DNA of 17,780 nt from Acidobacteriaceae bacterium (GTDB taxonomy: Bacteria; Acidobacteriota; Terriglobia; Terriglobales; Acidobacteriaceae), in NCBI GenBank assembly GCA_027311125.1, contig DAICZO010000205.1, forward strand, positions 1-17,780. Reading direction: 5' to 3'. Below are positions 7,315-14,883 of the stretch, piece by piece. The first letter of the stretch is position 1; every line of letters starts with the position of its first letter. The notes below the pieces were generated by a model. That model was not told the DNA's origin, did no database searches, and worked only from the letters and a program-made list of their open reading frames with translations. The position numbers were made by a program, and so were the translations under genes.

Positions 7315-8763
7315 TCAACTTCCCGCCGCCGCCTCCAGGGCCCGCGGCAACTTGGCATAAATCCCTCCAAACCCTCCATTGGACATAATCGCAATAACGT
7401 CCCCTGGCCGAGCCTCGCCCGCCAGCGCAGCTACGATAGCGTCTGCATCCTCATAAAGCATTGCAGGCTTCCCTGTCGCATGCAGTGCCGAAACGACATG
7501 ATCTGGCTGCATTCGCTCCTGCACGGGAATGCTCTCCGATTGAAACACGGAAGCTATCGCTATCCGATCCGCCAGTGCAAGACTCTCTGCCAGCGCAGCT
7601 TCGAATACATTCCGCCGAAGCGTGTTGGATCGCGGCTCCAACACCGCCCACAGCCGCCGTCCCGGATATCGCTCTCGCAGTGCCCTGAGCGTCTCTCGAA
7701 TAGCCGTTGGATGATGCGCAAAATCGTCGATGATCGTCACGCCACCGACTTCAGCACGAACCTCGAGCCGCCGCTTCACGCTCCGGAATGTAGACAGCGC
7801 CTCCTGAATATCGTCTACCGTTACTCCCTGCCCAGCCGCCAGCGCCGCTGCTGCAGTTGCGTTCATCGCATTATGCTCGCCTGCCATCGGCAATCGAAAC
7901 TGCGCAAATTGCTCTGCTCCACGCGTAACAGTCCACGTTGTCCATGGCCCGTCATGGTGCAATTCTGAGACCCTCCAGTACGAATCCTTTGCCAGCCCAT
8001 ACCGTTCCACAGTGCAGAATGCTTTTGCAACACACTCGGTTACATTCTCGCTGCCGTCAAAGGCCACCAGTCGGCCTCGACGCGGAATCAGGTTCACAAA
8101 GCGCTTGAAGGCTGTCTTCACCGCACTTAAATTGGCGTAAATATCCGCATGGTCAAATTCCACATGAGTCAAGATCGCTGCATCCGGAAAGTAGTGCAGA
8201 AACTTTGGCCCCTTATCGAAGAAAGCAGTATCGTACTCGTCGCCCTCCAGAAGGAATGGTGACCGCTGCCCTTCTGTGTTCCTGTCTCGAACTATAAAAC
8301 TAGTACCAAAGTTCTCTGCCACCCCGCCAATCAGGAACGATGGTGCAAATCTTGTGTCGTGCCGCGAAGCTACTTCATAGATCCACGCCAGCATGCTGGT
8401 GGTCGTCGTCTTCCCATGCGTGCCTGCAACTACCAGCGACTCCCGACCCACTAGAAACTCGTCATGCAGAACGGCTGCCATCGAGCAGAACGGTATCCGC
8501 TCATCCAACACAAACTCGAGTTCGACATTGCCGCGCGAGATGGCATTCCCCACGACCACTAGATCCGGGCGCGGATCTAGATTCCGCTCCGAATAGGGCT
8601 CTCGAATCGGAATCCCCAACTCGGCCAGTAATTCGCTCATCGGTGGATACGCCGCCGCATCAGAGCCCGTAATCCGATGCCCCTGCTTCTGCAGCATCCC
8701 AGCGAGTGACGCCATCGCCGTCCCGCAAATTCCAATCAGATGAATATGTCTTGACCCCTGCAT
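7315..8763 (-). CDS. mpl: UDP-MurNAc:L-Ala-gamma-D-Glu-meso-DAP ligase (murein tripeptide ligase)
   Basis: The 482-residue protein is a Mur ligase. The N-terminal Rossmann-type UDP domain begins HIHLIGICGTAMASLAG (6-22). The P-loop is GTHGKTTTT (114-122), and the central ligase signature is EGDEYDTAFFDKGPKF (173-188) with HVEFDHADIY nearby. NAMNATAAAAL and LEPRSNTLRRN mark the C-terminal domain. The EGDEYDTAFFDKGPKF block and the length distinguish Mpl from MurC. Mpl recycles the tripeptide released from old murein by attaching it to UDP-MurNAc in the cytoplasm, bypassing MurC/D/E. It lies 7 bases downstream of ldcA, whose product makes that tripeptide, and its GAGG ribosome sites overlap the end of ldcA, so coupling is likely. 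Confidence 0.94.
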   Translation of the reverse strand: MQGSRHIHLIGICGTAMASLAGMLQKQGHRITGSDAAAYPPMSELLAELGIPIREPYSERNLDPRPDLVVVGNAISRGNVELEFVLDERIPFCSMAAVLHDEFLVGRESLVVAGTHGKTTTTSMLAWIYEVASRHDTRFAPSFLIGGVAENFGTSFIVRDRNTEGQRSPFLLEGDEYDTAFFDKGPKFLHYFPDAAILTHVEFDHADIYANLSAVKTAFKRFVNLIPRRGRLVAFDGSENVTECVAKAFCTVERYGLAKDSYWRVSELHHDGPWTTWTVTRGAEQFAQFRLPMAGEHNAMNATAAAALAAGQGVTVDDIQEALSTFRSVKRRLEVRAEVGGVTIIDDFAHHPTAIRETLRALRERYPGRRLWAVLEPRSNTLRRNVFEAALAESLALADRIAIASVFQSESIPVQERMQPDHVVSALHATGKPAMLYEDADAIVAALAGEARPGDVIAIMSNGGFGGIYAKLPRALEAAAGS

Positions 8764-8770
8764 CCTCGCC

Positions 8771-9745
8771 TCAATCTACCTGGCCGCGCACGGCCTCTTC
8801 CATAAACTCAATCTGCGGATCACTCATATCATTCAAGTCCAATCGGACCTGAACCCCAAGTGGCAACGTAATATTTGCCCCATTCACATGTCCACACGAC
8901 AAACCAATCGCAATAGGCCCCGCAAACTCACGCAGCGAATGCAGGATGGCGCGCTCCAGATAGTCTTCTTCTTCCGCAGCGACACATTGCCTCATATCGC
9001 CAAATACAATTCCACGCACCGTATCAAGCAACCCCGAGTACCTCAGATGCACCAGCATCCGGTCCCACTGGTACGGCTTGGTGCCAATGTCCTCCAGAAA
9101 CAGAACACTGTTCTTCACCTCTGCTGCATACGGAGTTCCCAGCGTCTCTGCCAGAATGGATAGGCACCCTCCCCGCAATACGCCATCCGTGGCACCAGCA
9201 CGCAGCACCCTTAACCCATCCGCACGGCCCAGAGTCCATCCGCTCCCACCCCGAAAACAGTGTTGCCAACTCTGCGCATGCACCCCACCCTCGCGTGCAA
9301 AGTCTGCAGCAACCATCGGTCCATAAAATGTAACTAGATTTGCTACCTTATGAAGCCAGCAGTGGAGTGAAGTGTGATCGCTATACCCCACAAAGACCTT
9401 TGGATTCTTCTTGATCATGCCAGTATCCAGATAAGGCAATAGCTCCGCCGAGCCCCATCCGCCACGGGTACACAGAATCCCATCAACGCTCGAATCTGCA
9501 AACGCAGCATGTAGGTCCGCCACCCGTTCCTGTATCGTTCCTGCATAATACAACGGCCCCCTAGCCAGCGCGTGCGGACTCAACACTGGCTCGTAGCCAA
9601 CTTTCTGCAACCACTCCATCCCGCGTTGTACTAATTCAGGCTTGGGCGTGCTTGCCGGAGACACCACTGCCAGCCGTGCACCGCGACGCAAAGCAGCCGG
9701 TCTGATTGGGCCCAGCGTCTCCGCCCCCTCCTCGCTCGTGGTCAC
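8771..9745 (-). CDS. ldcA: Murein tetrapeptide LD-carboxypeptidase (peptidase S66)
   Basis: The 324-residue protein starts with GTG; a strong GGGGAGG lies 10 bases upstream, inside dapF. It overlaps the dapF stop by 4 bases (GTGA). S66 features are present: ILCTRGGWGSAELLPYLD (about 90-107), VGYSDHTSLH with nucleophile Ser122, LFLEDIGTKPYQWDRML with Glu218, and GLSCGHVNGANITLPLG with His286. Together these form the Ser-Glu-His triad in the spacing known for LdcA. No signal peptide is present, so the enzyme is cytoplasmic. It removes the terminal D-Ala from recycled L-Ala-gamma-D-Glu-mDAP-D-Ala, giving the tripeptide that Mpl (next gene) uses. A microcin-immunity (MccF-like) role is the family alternative, but the mpl neighbour favours murein recycling. 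Confidence 0.93.
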   Translation of the reverse strand: MTTSEEGAETLGPIRPAALRRGARLAVVSPASTPKPELVQRGMEWLQKVGYEPVLSPHALARGPLYYAGTIQERVADLHAAFADSSVDGILCTRGGWGSAELLPYLDTGMIKKNPKVFVGYSDHTSLHCWLHKVANLVTFYGPMVAADFAREGGVHAQSWQHCFRGGSGWTLGRADGLRVLRAGATDGVLRGGCLSILAETLGTPYAAEVKNSVLFLEDIGTKPYQWDRMLVHLRYSGLLDTVRGIVFGDMRQCVAAEEEDYLERAILHSLREFAGPIAIGLSCGHVNGANITLPLGVQVRLDLNDMSDPQIEFMEEAVRGQVD

Positions 9746-10545
9746 AGGCCGTAGACCTCCCCAGTGCAGATTATCTCCGCCGGCCCCGTCAGATGCATCA
9801 CAGCATCATTCGCCTTCCACACCACACGCTGGCTACCGCCCTCTGCCTGCGCTGTCAGCGTCCGTTCGGCTCCATGGAGCACCATCGCCGCTGACGAGGA
9901 CGCACATGTCCCCGTCCCTGATGAAGTCGTTGGGCCACAGCCACGCTCGTAGATACGAAATGCAATCTCGTCCGCAGATAGTACCCGCACAAACTCCACA
10001 TTTGTCCCATGGGGAAACAGTGGACTGGTACTGATCTGCGCTCCCAAGACCTGCCAGCTCATCCCATGTGAACTGAAGTCCTCCGTCTCCACCCTCAACA
10101 CAAAATGTGGGTTCCCAACATTCACCATAGCCCCTGCCACATCGCCCACTCCCGGCAGTACAATCGTCCGCGGCATTACCCGTGGTACGCCCATCTCACT
10201 TTCGATCAGATAATTTGGCCCATCTGCCTCAACCACCTTGCAAGTTCTTACCCCGCAATGCGTGCCCAACGCCACCCGCTGCATCCCCTCACTACTTGCA
10301 AGCCAAGCTGCAACACACCGCGTTCCATTACCAGAAAGCTCTGCCTCGCTGCCATCTGCATTGAACAGCCGTAGAAATAGCTCTCCATTCGGGCGTCGCT
10401 CCAGAAACTCGATCCCGTCGGCGCCCACGCTTGTATTTCGCGAACACAGCTTCCGTGCCAGTTCGGCATGATGCCGCTGTGCAACAGCTTCTTCAATGAT
10501 CAAAAAATCGTTGCCACACGCGTGCGCTTTTACAAATGGAATCAT
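9742..10545 (-). CDS. dapF: Diaminopimelate epimerase homologue with both catalytic Cys replaced by Ser
   Basis: The 267-residue protein is read from ATG at 10545. An adjacent GTG at 10548 is possible, but GAGAG fits the ATG better. It is a full-length DapF fold with two mirror-image halves. DAP-contacting positions are retained: Asn12 in CGNDF, Asn62 in FNADGSEAE, Asn146 in VGNPHFV, Asn182 in TNVEF, and Glu200-Arg201 in YERGCG. The two acid/base cysteines are not. The first motif reads ELSGNGTRC (Ser71, codon TCT at 10335-10333) where the family has a CGNG cysteine. The second reads TTSSGTGTC (Ser209, codon TCA at 9921-9919) where the family has CGTG. Normal DapF converts LL- to meso-DAP for lysine and murein. 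Here activity could be kept with serine, altered or lost. It overlaps ldcA by 4 bases, tying it to murein recycling. The dapF symbol is given by homology only. Confidence 0.85.
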   Translation of the reverse strand: MIPFVKAHACGNDFLIIEEAVAQRHHAELARKLCSRNTSVGADGIEFLERRPNGELFLRLFNADGSEAELSGNGTRCVAAWLASSEGMQRVALGTHCGVRTCKVVEADGPNYLIESEMGVPRVMPRTIVLPGVGDVAGAMVNVGNPHFVLRVETEDFSSHGMSWQVLGAQISTSPLFPHGTNVEFVRVLSADEIAFRIYERGCGPTTSSGTGTCASSSAAMVLHGAERTLTAQAEGGSQRVVWKANDAVMHLTGPAEIICTGEVYGL

Positions 10546-10563
10546 CACACTCTCTTTTTGTCG

Positions 10564-11268
10564 TTATTCCGTCTCGTAATCTCGATACACAGAGACCTGA
10601 TCCGTCGCGTCACTAGCTCGCAACTCCGCCAGCAGGCGCTCGTGCTTTTTCTTATTCGCAGCAATCAAAAACGTTACTCGTTGCAATGTTGCGACCGAAT
10701 CGCGGCTGACAATATTCAGCCGGTCACCACTTCGGTCCAGCACACTCAAGATTGCGACAAACATGGTGTTCTCATCCCGTCCGCGAACCTCATACACCAG
10801 CGGGTACAACTTCCAGCCGATCTGAGCCTCCAGTGAACCCACCAGTAAAAGTGCAATCAGCACAATCACCGTCACCAGCGTGGCCTCCAGATACAACCCT
10901 GCTCCACACGCCATGCCAATTGATGCCACCACAAAAATGCTTGCCGCACTCGTCAGTCCAACCACACGATCCCGCGTGTGCAGAATCAGTCCCGCTCCCA
11001 AAAACCCGATCCCCTGCACAATGTTCGATGCCACCCGTCCTTTGTCCGGATTGCTCTCACCCGCCAGCACCGCCGACAATAGCGTAAAAAATGCACATCC
11101 CACACAAAGCAGCATATTCGTCCGCAGTCCAGAGGCCTTGTGCCGCCACTCACGCTCCAACCCGATCACTCCACCCAGAACACAAGCAAGCAACATCCGA
11201 GTTGCCGTCCCGGTAGAGAGCAACTCCTGATCAATCGTGCTGAAATGAAACGTACTAGGCATGTACAT
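10564..11268 (-). CDS. MgtC/SapB family membrane protein
   Basis: The 234-residue protein has four to five TM helices in its N-terminal 150 residues. It carries the MgtC signatures VLGGVIGLEREWRHKASGLRTN (start near residue 30), NIVQGIGFLGAGLIL (about 82-96) and GLTSAASIFVVASIG (104-118). The C-terminal part (about 155-234) is soluble, with an ACT-like alternation as in longer MgtC/YhiD members. MgtC proteins affect Mg2+ homeostasis, F-ATPase activity and acid or phosphate stress; the reaction is not established. The best purine-rich ribosome site (AGGAGGG) lies 24 bases upstream of the ATG, unusually far, with no in-frame ATG/GTG/TTG between. The start is therefore uncertain, and a leader effect is possible. 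It lies 36 bases after the GT39-like gene and 18 bases before the dapF ATG. Confidence 0.9.
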   Translation of the reverse strand: MYMPSTFHFSTIDQELLSTGTATRMLLACVLGGVIGLEREWRHKASGLRTNMLLCVGCAFFTLLSAVLAGESNPDKGRVASNIVQGIGFLGAGLILHTRDRVVGLTSAASIFVVASIGMACGAGLYLEATLVTVIVLIALLLVGSLEAQIGWKLYPLVYEVRGRDENTMFVAILSVLDRSGDRLNIVSRDSVATLQRVTFLIAANKKKHERLLAELRASDATDQVSVYRDYETE

Positions 11269-11304
11269 AACTATGGCTGCGATACTAGCACTCCCTCCTG
11301 TAAA

Positions 11305-12975
11305 TTAGTGCGGCTGAGTTACCGCACCAAATATATCCGACTTGTAAAGTCGGGCACAGGGTTGGCCCGTGGTGCATAAAACCATCAACTCAGTCAGTCC
11401 GGCTGGATGCTCAGCTACTGCACGTGAGACTGGATCACCAGCAATCGCCACTACGTAGGCCGCCTTGTCCGCCGGTGCCGCCAATGCCGCCGTCCAACTA
11501 TCGTAATCACCTTCATTCAGTGTCTGCCGCAGTGGTATGCCGGCTTGTTGCAGCGCCCCCACATGCTCCGAGTTGTACATCAGAATCGGTACGCCGGGCG
11601 GAAATGTTCTCAACTGCTCCGCAATCGATCCCTCGAGTGCCACCCTCGTCGTGGAGTTGACCATCCCCTCCTTGAGTACCAGCGGCACCGCATACATCAT
11701 TGCAACACTATTCCCCAATACCAGAGCCAGAGTTACAGGAAACAGCAACCGTCCCGCTAGCGGCTGCCACTGACTCAGCAACTCCTGCAACCACACTAGC
11801 CCTAGCACTCCAAAGACAGCCAGTGCAGGCAGCATCTCCATTCCATACCGTGAGTTGTAATACGAGTGCGGATACAGCTGCGGGATAAAAATCGGCACCG
11901 AACCGTACGCCACGGAATACACATAGAAGGGCAACGGCAACCACAGCACCAGCGCAGTCCGGGCCAAACGTCGCCGAACCAGCAGCAGCGCACCGCCAAT
12001 TGCAGCAGCCAGCACTACATACCCCGCCTCCCAGGCCACTGCATCCACCTGCGCTGTTCGCGTGTAGAAAAGAAGCGCCCATCCAGGGTTGTGCCACCCG
12101 CGATAATGCTTCGAGCCTGGCGGAGAGGTCCGCTTGTCGATCGCCGCTGCCGAGTAGGGACCCCGCATAAAGTCGACCGGGTCATGGAAAAAGTGCTGGT
12201 TATACGCCAGCCAACTGATCGGAGCCGCCACTACCAGCAGGGTAAACAGTACGAACGAAGCGGATACCCTACGCCACACCTCTCTCTGGCGCGACAGGCT
12301 CCACGTAAGCACACACCATGCCACCGCACCGAGGATCCATCCGTCATATCGAGTAAAGACGGCAGCAACAATCAAAAGGGCCAACCAAATCAGTCGTCGT
12401 GCAACAAGCCTGTCCTTACCCGCACGGATGGCATCAATACACTCCATCATCAGCAGCGTAATCCACACCACCTCAGCAAGAAACAACGGCTCAGTCATCG
12501 CAGTAGTCGCCAGATAGAGCAGGTTCGGATTCAGCCCATAAAATGCTGTCGCAACAAACGCCCAGCGGGGAGTCATCACACGTCGGCCCAGCCGATACAC
12601 GCCCGCAACCCCAAGAACGTAGCACAACAACGAAGGCCACGCCCCTGCAAGCCCGTTCTGCCACCACTCAATCTTTTGTACAAAAGGAAGCATCAATAGA
12701 TGGGGCAGCGGCAACCATACGCCGCCCAACTGCGAAAGCCCCGGATGACGAGAGTCCAAGATACGTCTCGCGATCCCCAGATGCGCCACAGCATCGCCGT
12801 ACAGCAACAAATACCCGCGACCCACACACACGATCAACGAGACAAACGCCACCACCACGGCTGCCAGCGCAATGGGAAATGTCTCCTCCCGCGTCGCAGG
12901 CCGCACCACATCTACGGCCATGGCATCCACCAGCGCAGCCGACCCTGCCCGTCCAACCGATCTACGACGCCGCAC
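11305..12975 (-). CDS. Polytopic GT39/ArnT-like membrane glycosyltransferase
   Basis: The 556-residue protein is read from a GTG whose G is the last base of the pfkB TAG stop. An alternative ATG at 12921 (residue 19) has GGTGG upstream and would remove the Arg-rich leader. About 11-12 TM helices are visible, starting near 33-52. The first periplasmic loop has YGDAVAHLGIARRILDS with Asp61 in the position of the catalytic acidic residue of GT-C enzymes. It is followed by GGVWLPLPHLL (84-94) and TAMTEPLF (Glu162). A soluble C-terminal domain starts near residue 455. GT-C enzymes transfer a sugar from a polyprenyl-phosphate donor on the periplasmic side. Donor and acceptor are unknown. It is not obviously related in its loops to the truncated membrane protein at the left end of the window. 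Confidence 0.8.
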   Translation of the reverse strand: MRRRRSVGRAGSAALVDAMAVDVVRPATREETFPIALAAVVVAFVSLIVCVGRGYLLLYGDAVAHLGIARRILDSRHPGLSQLGGVWLPLPHLLMLPFVQKIEWWQNGLAGAWPSLLCYVLGVAGVYRLGRRVMTPRWAFVATAFYGLNPNLLYLATTAMTEPLFLAEVVWITLLMMECIDAIRAGKDRLVARRLIWLALLIVAAVFTRYDGWILGAVAWCVLTWSLSRQREVWRRVSASFVLFTLLVVAAPISWLAYNQHFFHDPVDFMRGPYSAAAIDKRTSPPGSKHYRGWHNPGWALLFYTRTAQVDAVAWEAGYVVLAAAIGGALLLVRRRLARTALVLWLPLPFYVYSVAYGSVPIFIPQLYPHSYYNSRYGMEMLPALAVFGVLGLVWLQELLSQWQPLAGRLLFPVTLALVLGNSVAMMYAVPLVLKEGMVNSTTRVALEGSIAEQLRTFPPGVPILMYNSEHVGALQQAGIPLRQTLNEGDYDSWTAALAAPADKAAYVVAIAGDPVSRAVAEHPAGLTELMVLCTTGQPCARLYKSDIFGAVTQPH

Positions 12976-13919
12976 TACGCCCCCGCAGACTCAAGATGCG
13001 ATATCTCCCGGAAGAGCTGAAACCGCTCTTCAATCTCCTGCCTCGTCAGCGTCTCCAGGCGCGCAGTCCCAAACTTCTCGACTGCAAAAGAACCCATCAC
13101 TCCGCCATAGAACATCGCCGAGCGAAACACCGCGGGCGTCAATGCAGGCTGAGACGCCAGATACCCATAGAACCCACCCGCAAACGAATCTCCTGCTCCT
13201 GTTGGGTCAACCACATCCGCCAGTGGCAGCGCCGGCGCACGGAACGGCAACGTCATCGACCCCGTTCCCGCAAATGATCTGTCTCCAAAGAAAGCGGTAG
13301 CACCATACTCGCCATGCTTCACTACCAGCGTCTTAGGCCCCATCGATAGCACCTTCGACGCGGCGCGTACCAGATTGGTCTCGCCAGCCAACATCCGGGC
13401 TTCCCCGTCGTTAATCAGCAACACATCCAGTTCACGCAGTACTGGCAACAATCTCTCGCGATGATCCGCAATCCAGTAGTTCATCGTATCCCCGCACACC
13501 ATACGAACCCCAGGCATCTGCTCACGAACACGGCCCTGCAGCACCGGATCGATATTGGCAAGAAACAGATACTCACTGTCGGCATACTGCACTGGAATTT
13601 TCGGAGCAAACTCCGCAAATACGTTCAAATCAGTCCCCAGAGTCTTCGCCTCGTTCAACGTTCCAGAGTATGATCCCGTCCAATGAAAGCTCAGCCCCGG
13701 TGCCCGCTCAATCCCCTGAGTATCTACGCCCCGGCTAGTCAGCACCCACTCATGCTGTGGTGTAAAGTCTTCCCCCACCACAGCAATCACCCGCACTGGC
13801 GTGAAGTTGCTCGCTGACAGCGCAAAGTAAGTCGCAGCACCTCCCAGACACTTCGTCACGGAACCATGCGGAGTTTCAATACTATCGAACGCTACCGAAC
13901 CAACCACCAGAATCGCCAT
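12975..13919 (-). CDS. PfkB-family carbohydrate/nucleoside kinase
   Basis: The 314-residue protein starts at ATG with AGAAAGAG upstream. It has the ribokinase-family N-terminal signature region LGGAATYFALSASNF (25-39). The C-terminal signature is DPTGAGDSFAGGF (238-250), where Asp244 is the catalytic base and GAG the anion hole. INDGEARML (about 169-177) and VVKHGEYGA (199-207) are the usual ATP-site strands. The substrate lid begins GSVAFDSIETPHG (7-19). The protein phosphorylates a sugar or nucleoside hydroxyl with ATP. Its upstream neighbour mtnP releases 5-methylthioribose-1-phosphate (or a 5-deoxypentose-1-phosphate) plus adenine. Salvage of a pentose phosphate or nucleoside is thus the best guess, not shown by sequence. 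Its stop overlaps the following GTG start by one base. Confidence 0.88.
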   Translation of the reverse strand: MAILVVGSVAFDSIETPHGSVTKCLGGAATYFALSASNFTPVRVIAVVGEDFTPQHEWVLTSRGVDTQGIERAPGLSFHWTGSYSGTLNEAKTLGTDLNVFAEFAPKIPVQYADSEYLFLANIDPVLQGRVREQMPGVRMVCGDTMNYWIADHRERLLPVLRELDVLLINDGEARMLAGETNLVRAASKVLSMGPKTLVVKHGEYGATAFFGDRSFAGTGSMTLPFRAPALPLADVVDPTGAGDSFAGGFYGYLASQPALTPAVFRSAMFYGGVMGSFAVEKFGTARLETLTRQEIEERFQLFREISHLESAGA

Positions 13920-13967
13920 AAACTCTTTCTATAAATACCGCGGAAATAACTTAGCTATCACCTTCAA

Positions 13968-13989
13968 TCGAGTCACGACAGCAACTCGA
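13968..13989 (-). other. Short inverted repeat between mtnP and pfkB
   Basis: TCGAGT (13968-13973) and ACTCGA (13984-13989) are exact complements around a 10-base loop, starting 14 bases after the mtnP stop in the 84-base gap before pfkB. This is the longest gap in the minus-strand run. No T-run follows on the minus strand, so a terminator call is weak. It may be a processing or attenuation hairpin. Confidence 0.25.
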
Positions 13990-14003
13990 ACCAAACCAGC
14001 GTA

Positions 14004-14867
14004 CTACGCCAGATACTTATCCAACAGCAATCCCAGACGCTCACGCGCTGCAGCAGGAATAGCTTTGCGGTCTGTCAGTACCGCGTACTTCAACGCGCTG
14101 CCACACGCGCACTTTCGTTCCGTCGGCATCGCAGCAATCGCAGCCTTCACAACCTTGGCCGCGTTCTCGGCATTCTGGTGTAGCACCGCAACCACCTGAT
14201 CCACGGTCACGTCGTCATGACCTTCGCGCCAGCAGTCGTAGTCTGTCACCATCGCCATAGTTGCGTAGCAAATCTCTGCCTCACGAGCCAGTTTTGCCTC
14301 CTGCAGGTTAGTCATACCAATCACATCGGCACCCCAACTGCGATAAAGATTGGACTCTGCGCGCGTAGAGAACTGAGGTCCTTCCATGCAGACGTATGTT
14401 CCGCCGCGTTTGCCAACCACACCAACCGTCGCACACGCATCGGCAAATACCTGCAGTACCGCTCCGCACACCGGATCACCAAAACCGACATGGGCAACGA
14501 TCCCTTCCCCGAAAAAAGTCCCCACTCGTGCGAACGTCCGGTCAATAAATTGGTCTGGCATCACAAAATCAGTCGGCTTGTGTTCTTCTTTCAGCGAACC
14601 AACCGCCGAAACCGACAAAATCCGTTCGACGCCCAGCATCTTCATCGCGTAGATGTTCGCGCGAAAGTTCAACTCACTCGGCAGTATCCGATGACCTCGG
14701 CCATGCCGAGCCAGAAAGGCGACCGACCGGCCCTCCAGCTTACCCAGCACCAACGCGTCGGATGGCTCTCCAAACGGCGTGACAATACGCTCTTCGCGAA
14801 CCTCAGTTAGTCCAGGCATCGCATACAAGCCGCTGCCCCCAATAATTCCGATCTCTGCCTTGTTCAA
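14004..14867 (-). CDS. mtnP: S-methyl-5'-thioadenosine phosphorylase
   Basis: The 287-residue protein starts with TTG. An AAGAGGAG ribosome site (14883-14876) ends 8 bases before it and overlaps the stop codon of the preceding gene, which fixes this start. Phosphate-site residues are in IGGSGLY (9-15) and RHGRGH (54-59). The ribose/base site is in SAVGSLKEE (near 86-94), MEGPQFSTRAES (161-172) and GMTNLQEAKLARE (184-196). TDYDCW (208-213), with the Asp pair typical of adenine-specific MTAP rather than guanine/hypoxanthine PNP, supports methylthioadenosine as substrate. The reaction is MTA plus phosphate giving adenine and 5-methylthioribose-1-phosphate, removing the by-product of polyamine and quorum-signal synthesis; 5'-deoxyadenosine may also be used. 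The pfkB gene follows 84 bases downstream. Confidence 0.93.
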   Translation of the reverse strand: MNKAEIGIIGGSGLYAMPGLTEVREERIVTPFGEPSDALVLGKLEGRSVAFLARHGRGHRILPSELNFRANIYAMKMLGVERILSVSAVGSLKEEHKPTDFVMPDQFIDRTFARVGTFFGEGIVAHVGFGDPVCGAVLQVFADACATVGVVGKRGGTYVCMEGPQFSTRAESNLYRSWGADVIGMTNLQEAKLAREAEICYATMAMVTDYDCWREGHDDVTVDQVVAVLHQNAENAAKVVKAAIAAMPTERKCACGSALKYAVLTDRKAIPAAARERLGLLLDKYLA

Positions 14868-14875
14868 GAAAATTG

Positions 14876-14883
14876 CTCCTCTT
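14876..14883 (-). promoter_or_regulatory. Ribosome binding site deciding the TTG start of mtnP
   Basis: Read on the minus strand, AAGAGGAG begins within the TAA stop of the metallopeptidase-like gene and ends 8 bases before the TTG at 14867. Good spacing and the absence of a better ATG support the TTG start and suggest translational coupling. Confidence 0.6.

Noticed and set aside
11308..11327. GTGCGG/CCGCAC inverted repeat at the end of the GT39-like gene as a terminator
   Set aside because: It overlaps the final codons, has an 8-base loop and no T-run; it could be chance in GC-rich coding DNA.
11866..12699. 277-residue plus-strand open frame antisense to the GT39-like gene
   Set aside because: Composition is basic and low-complexity, without any domain; it mirrors the codon bias of the real minus-strand gene.
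12543..13277. 244-residue plus-strand open frame spanning the GT39-like/pfkB junction
   Set aside because: Crosses the junction of two well-supported minus-strand genes and has Arg/Pro/Ser/Thr shadow composition.
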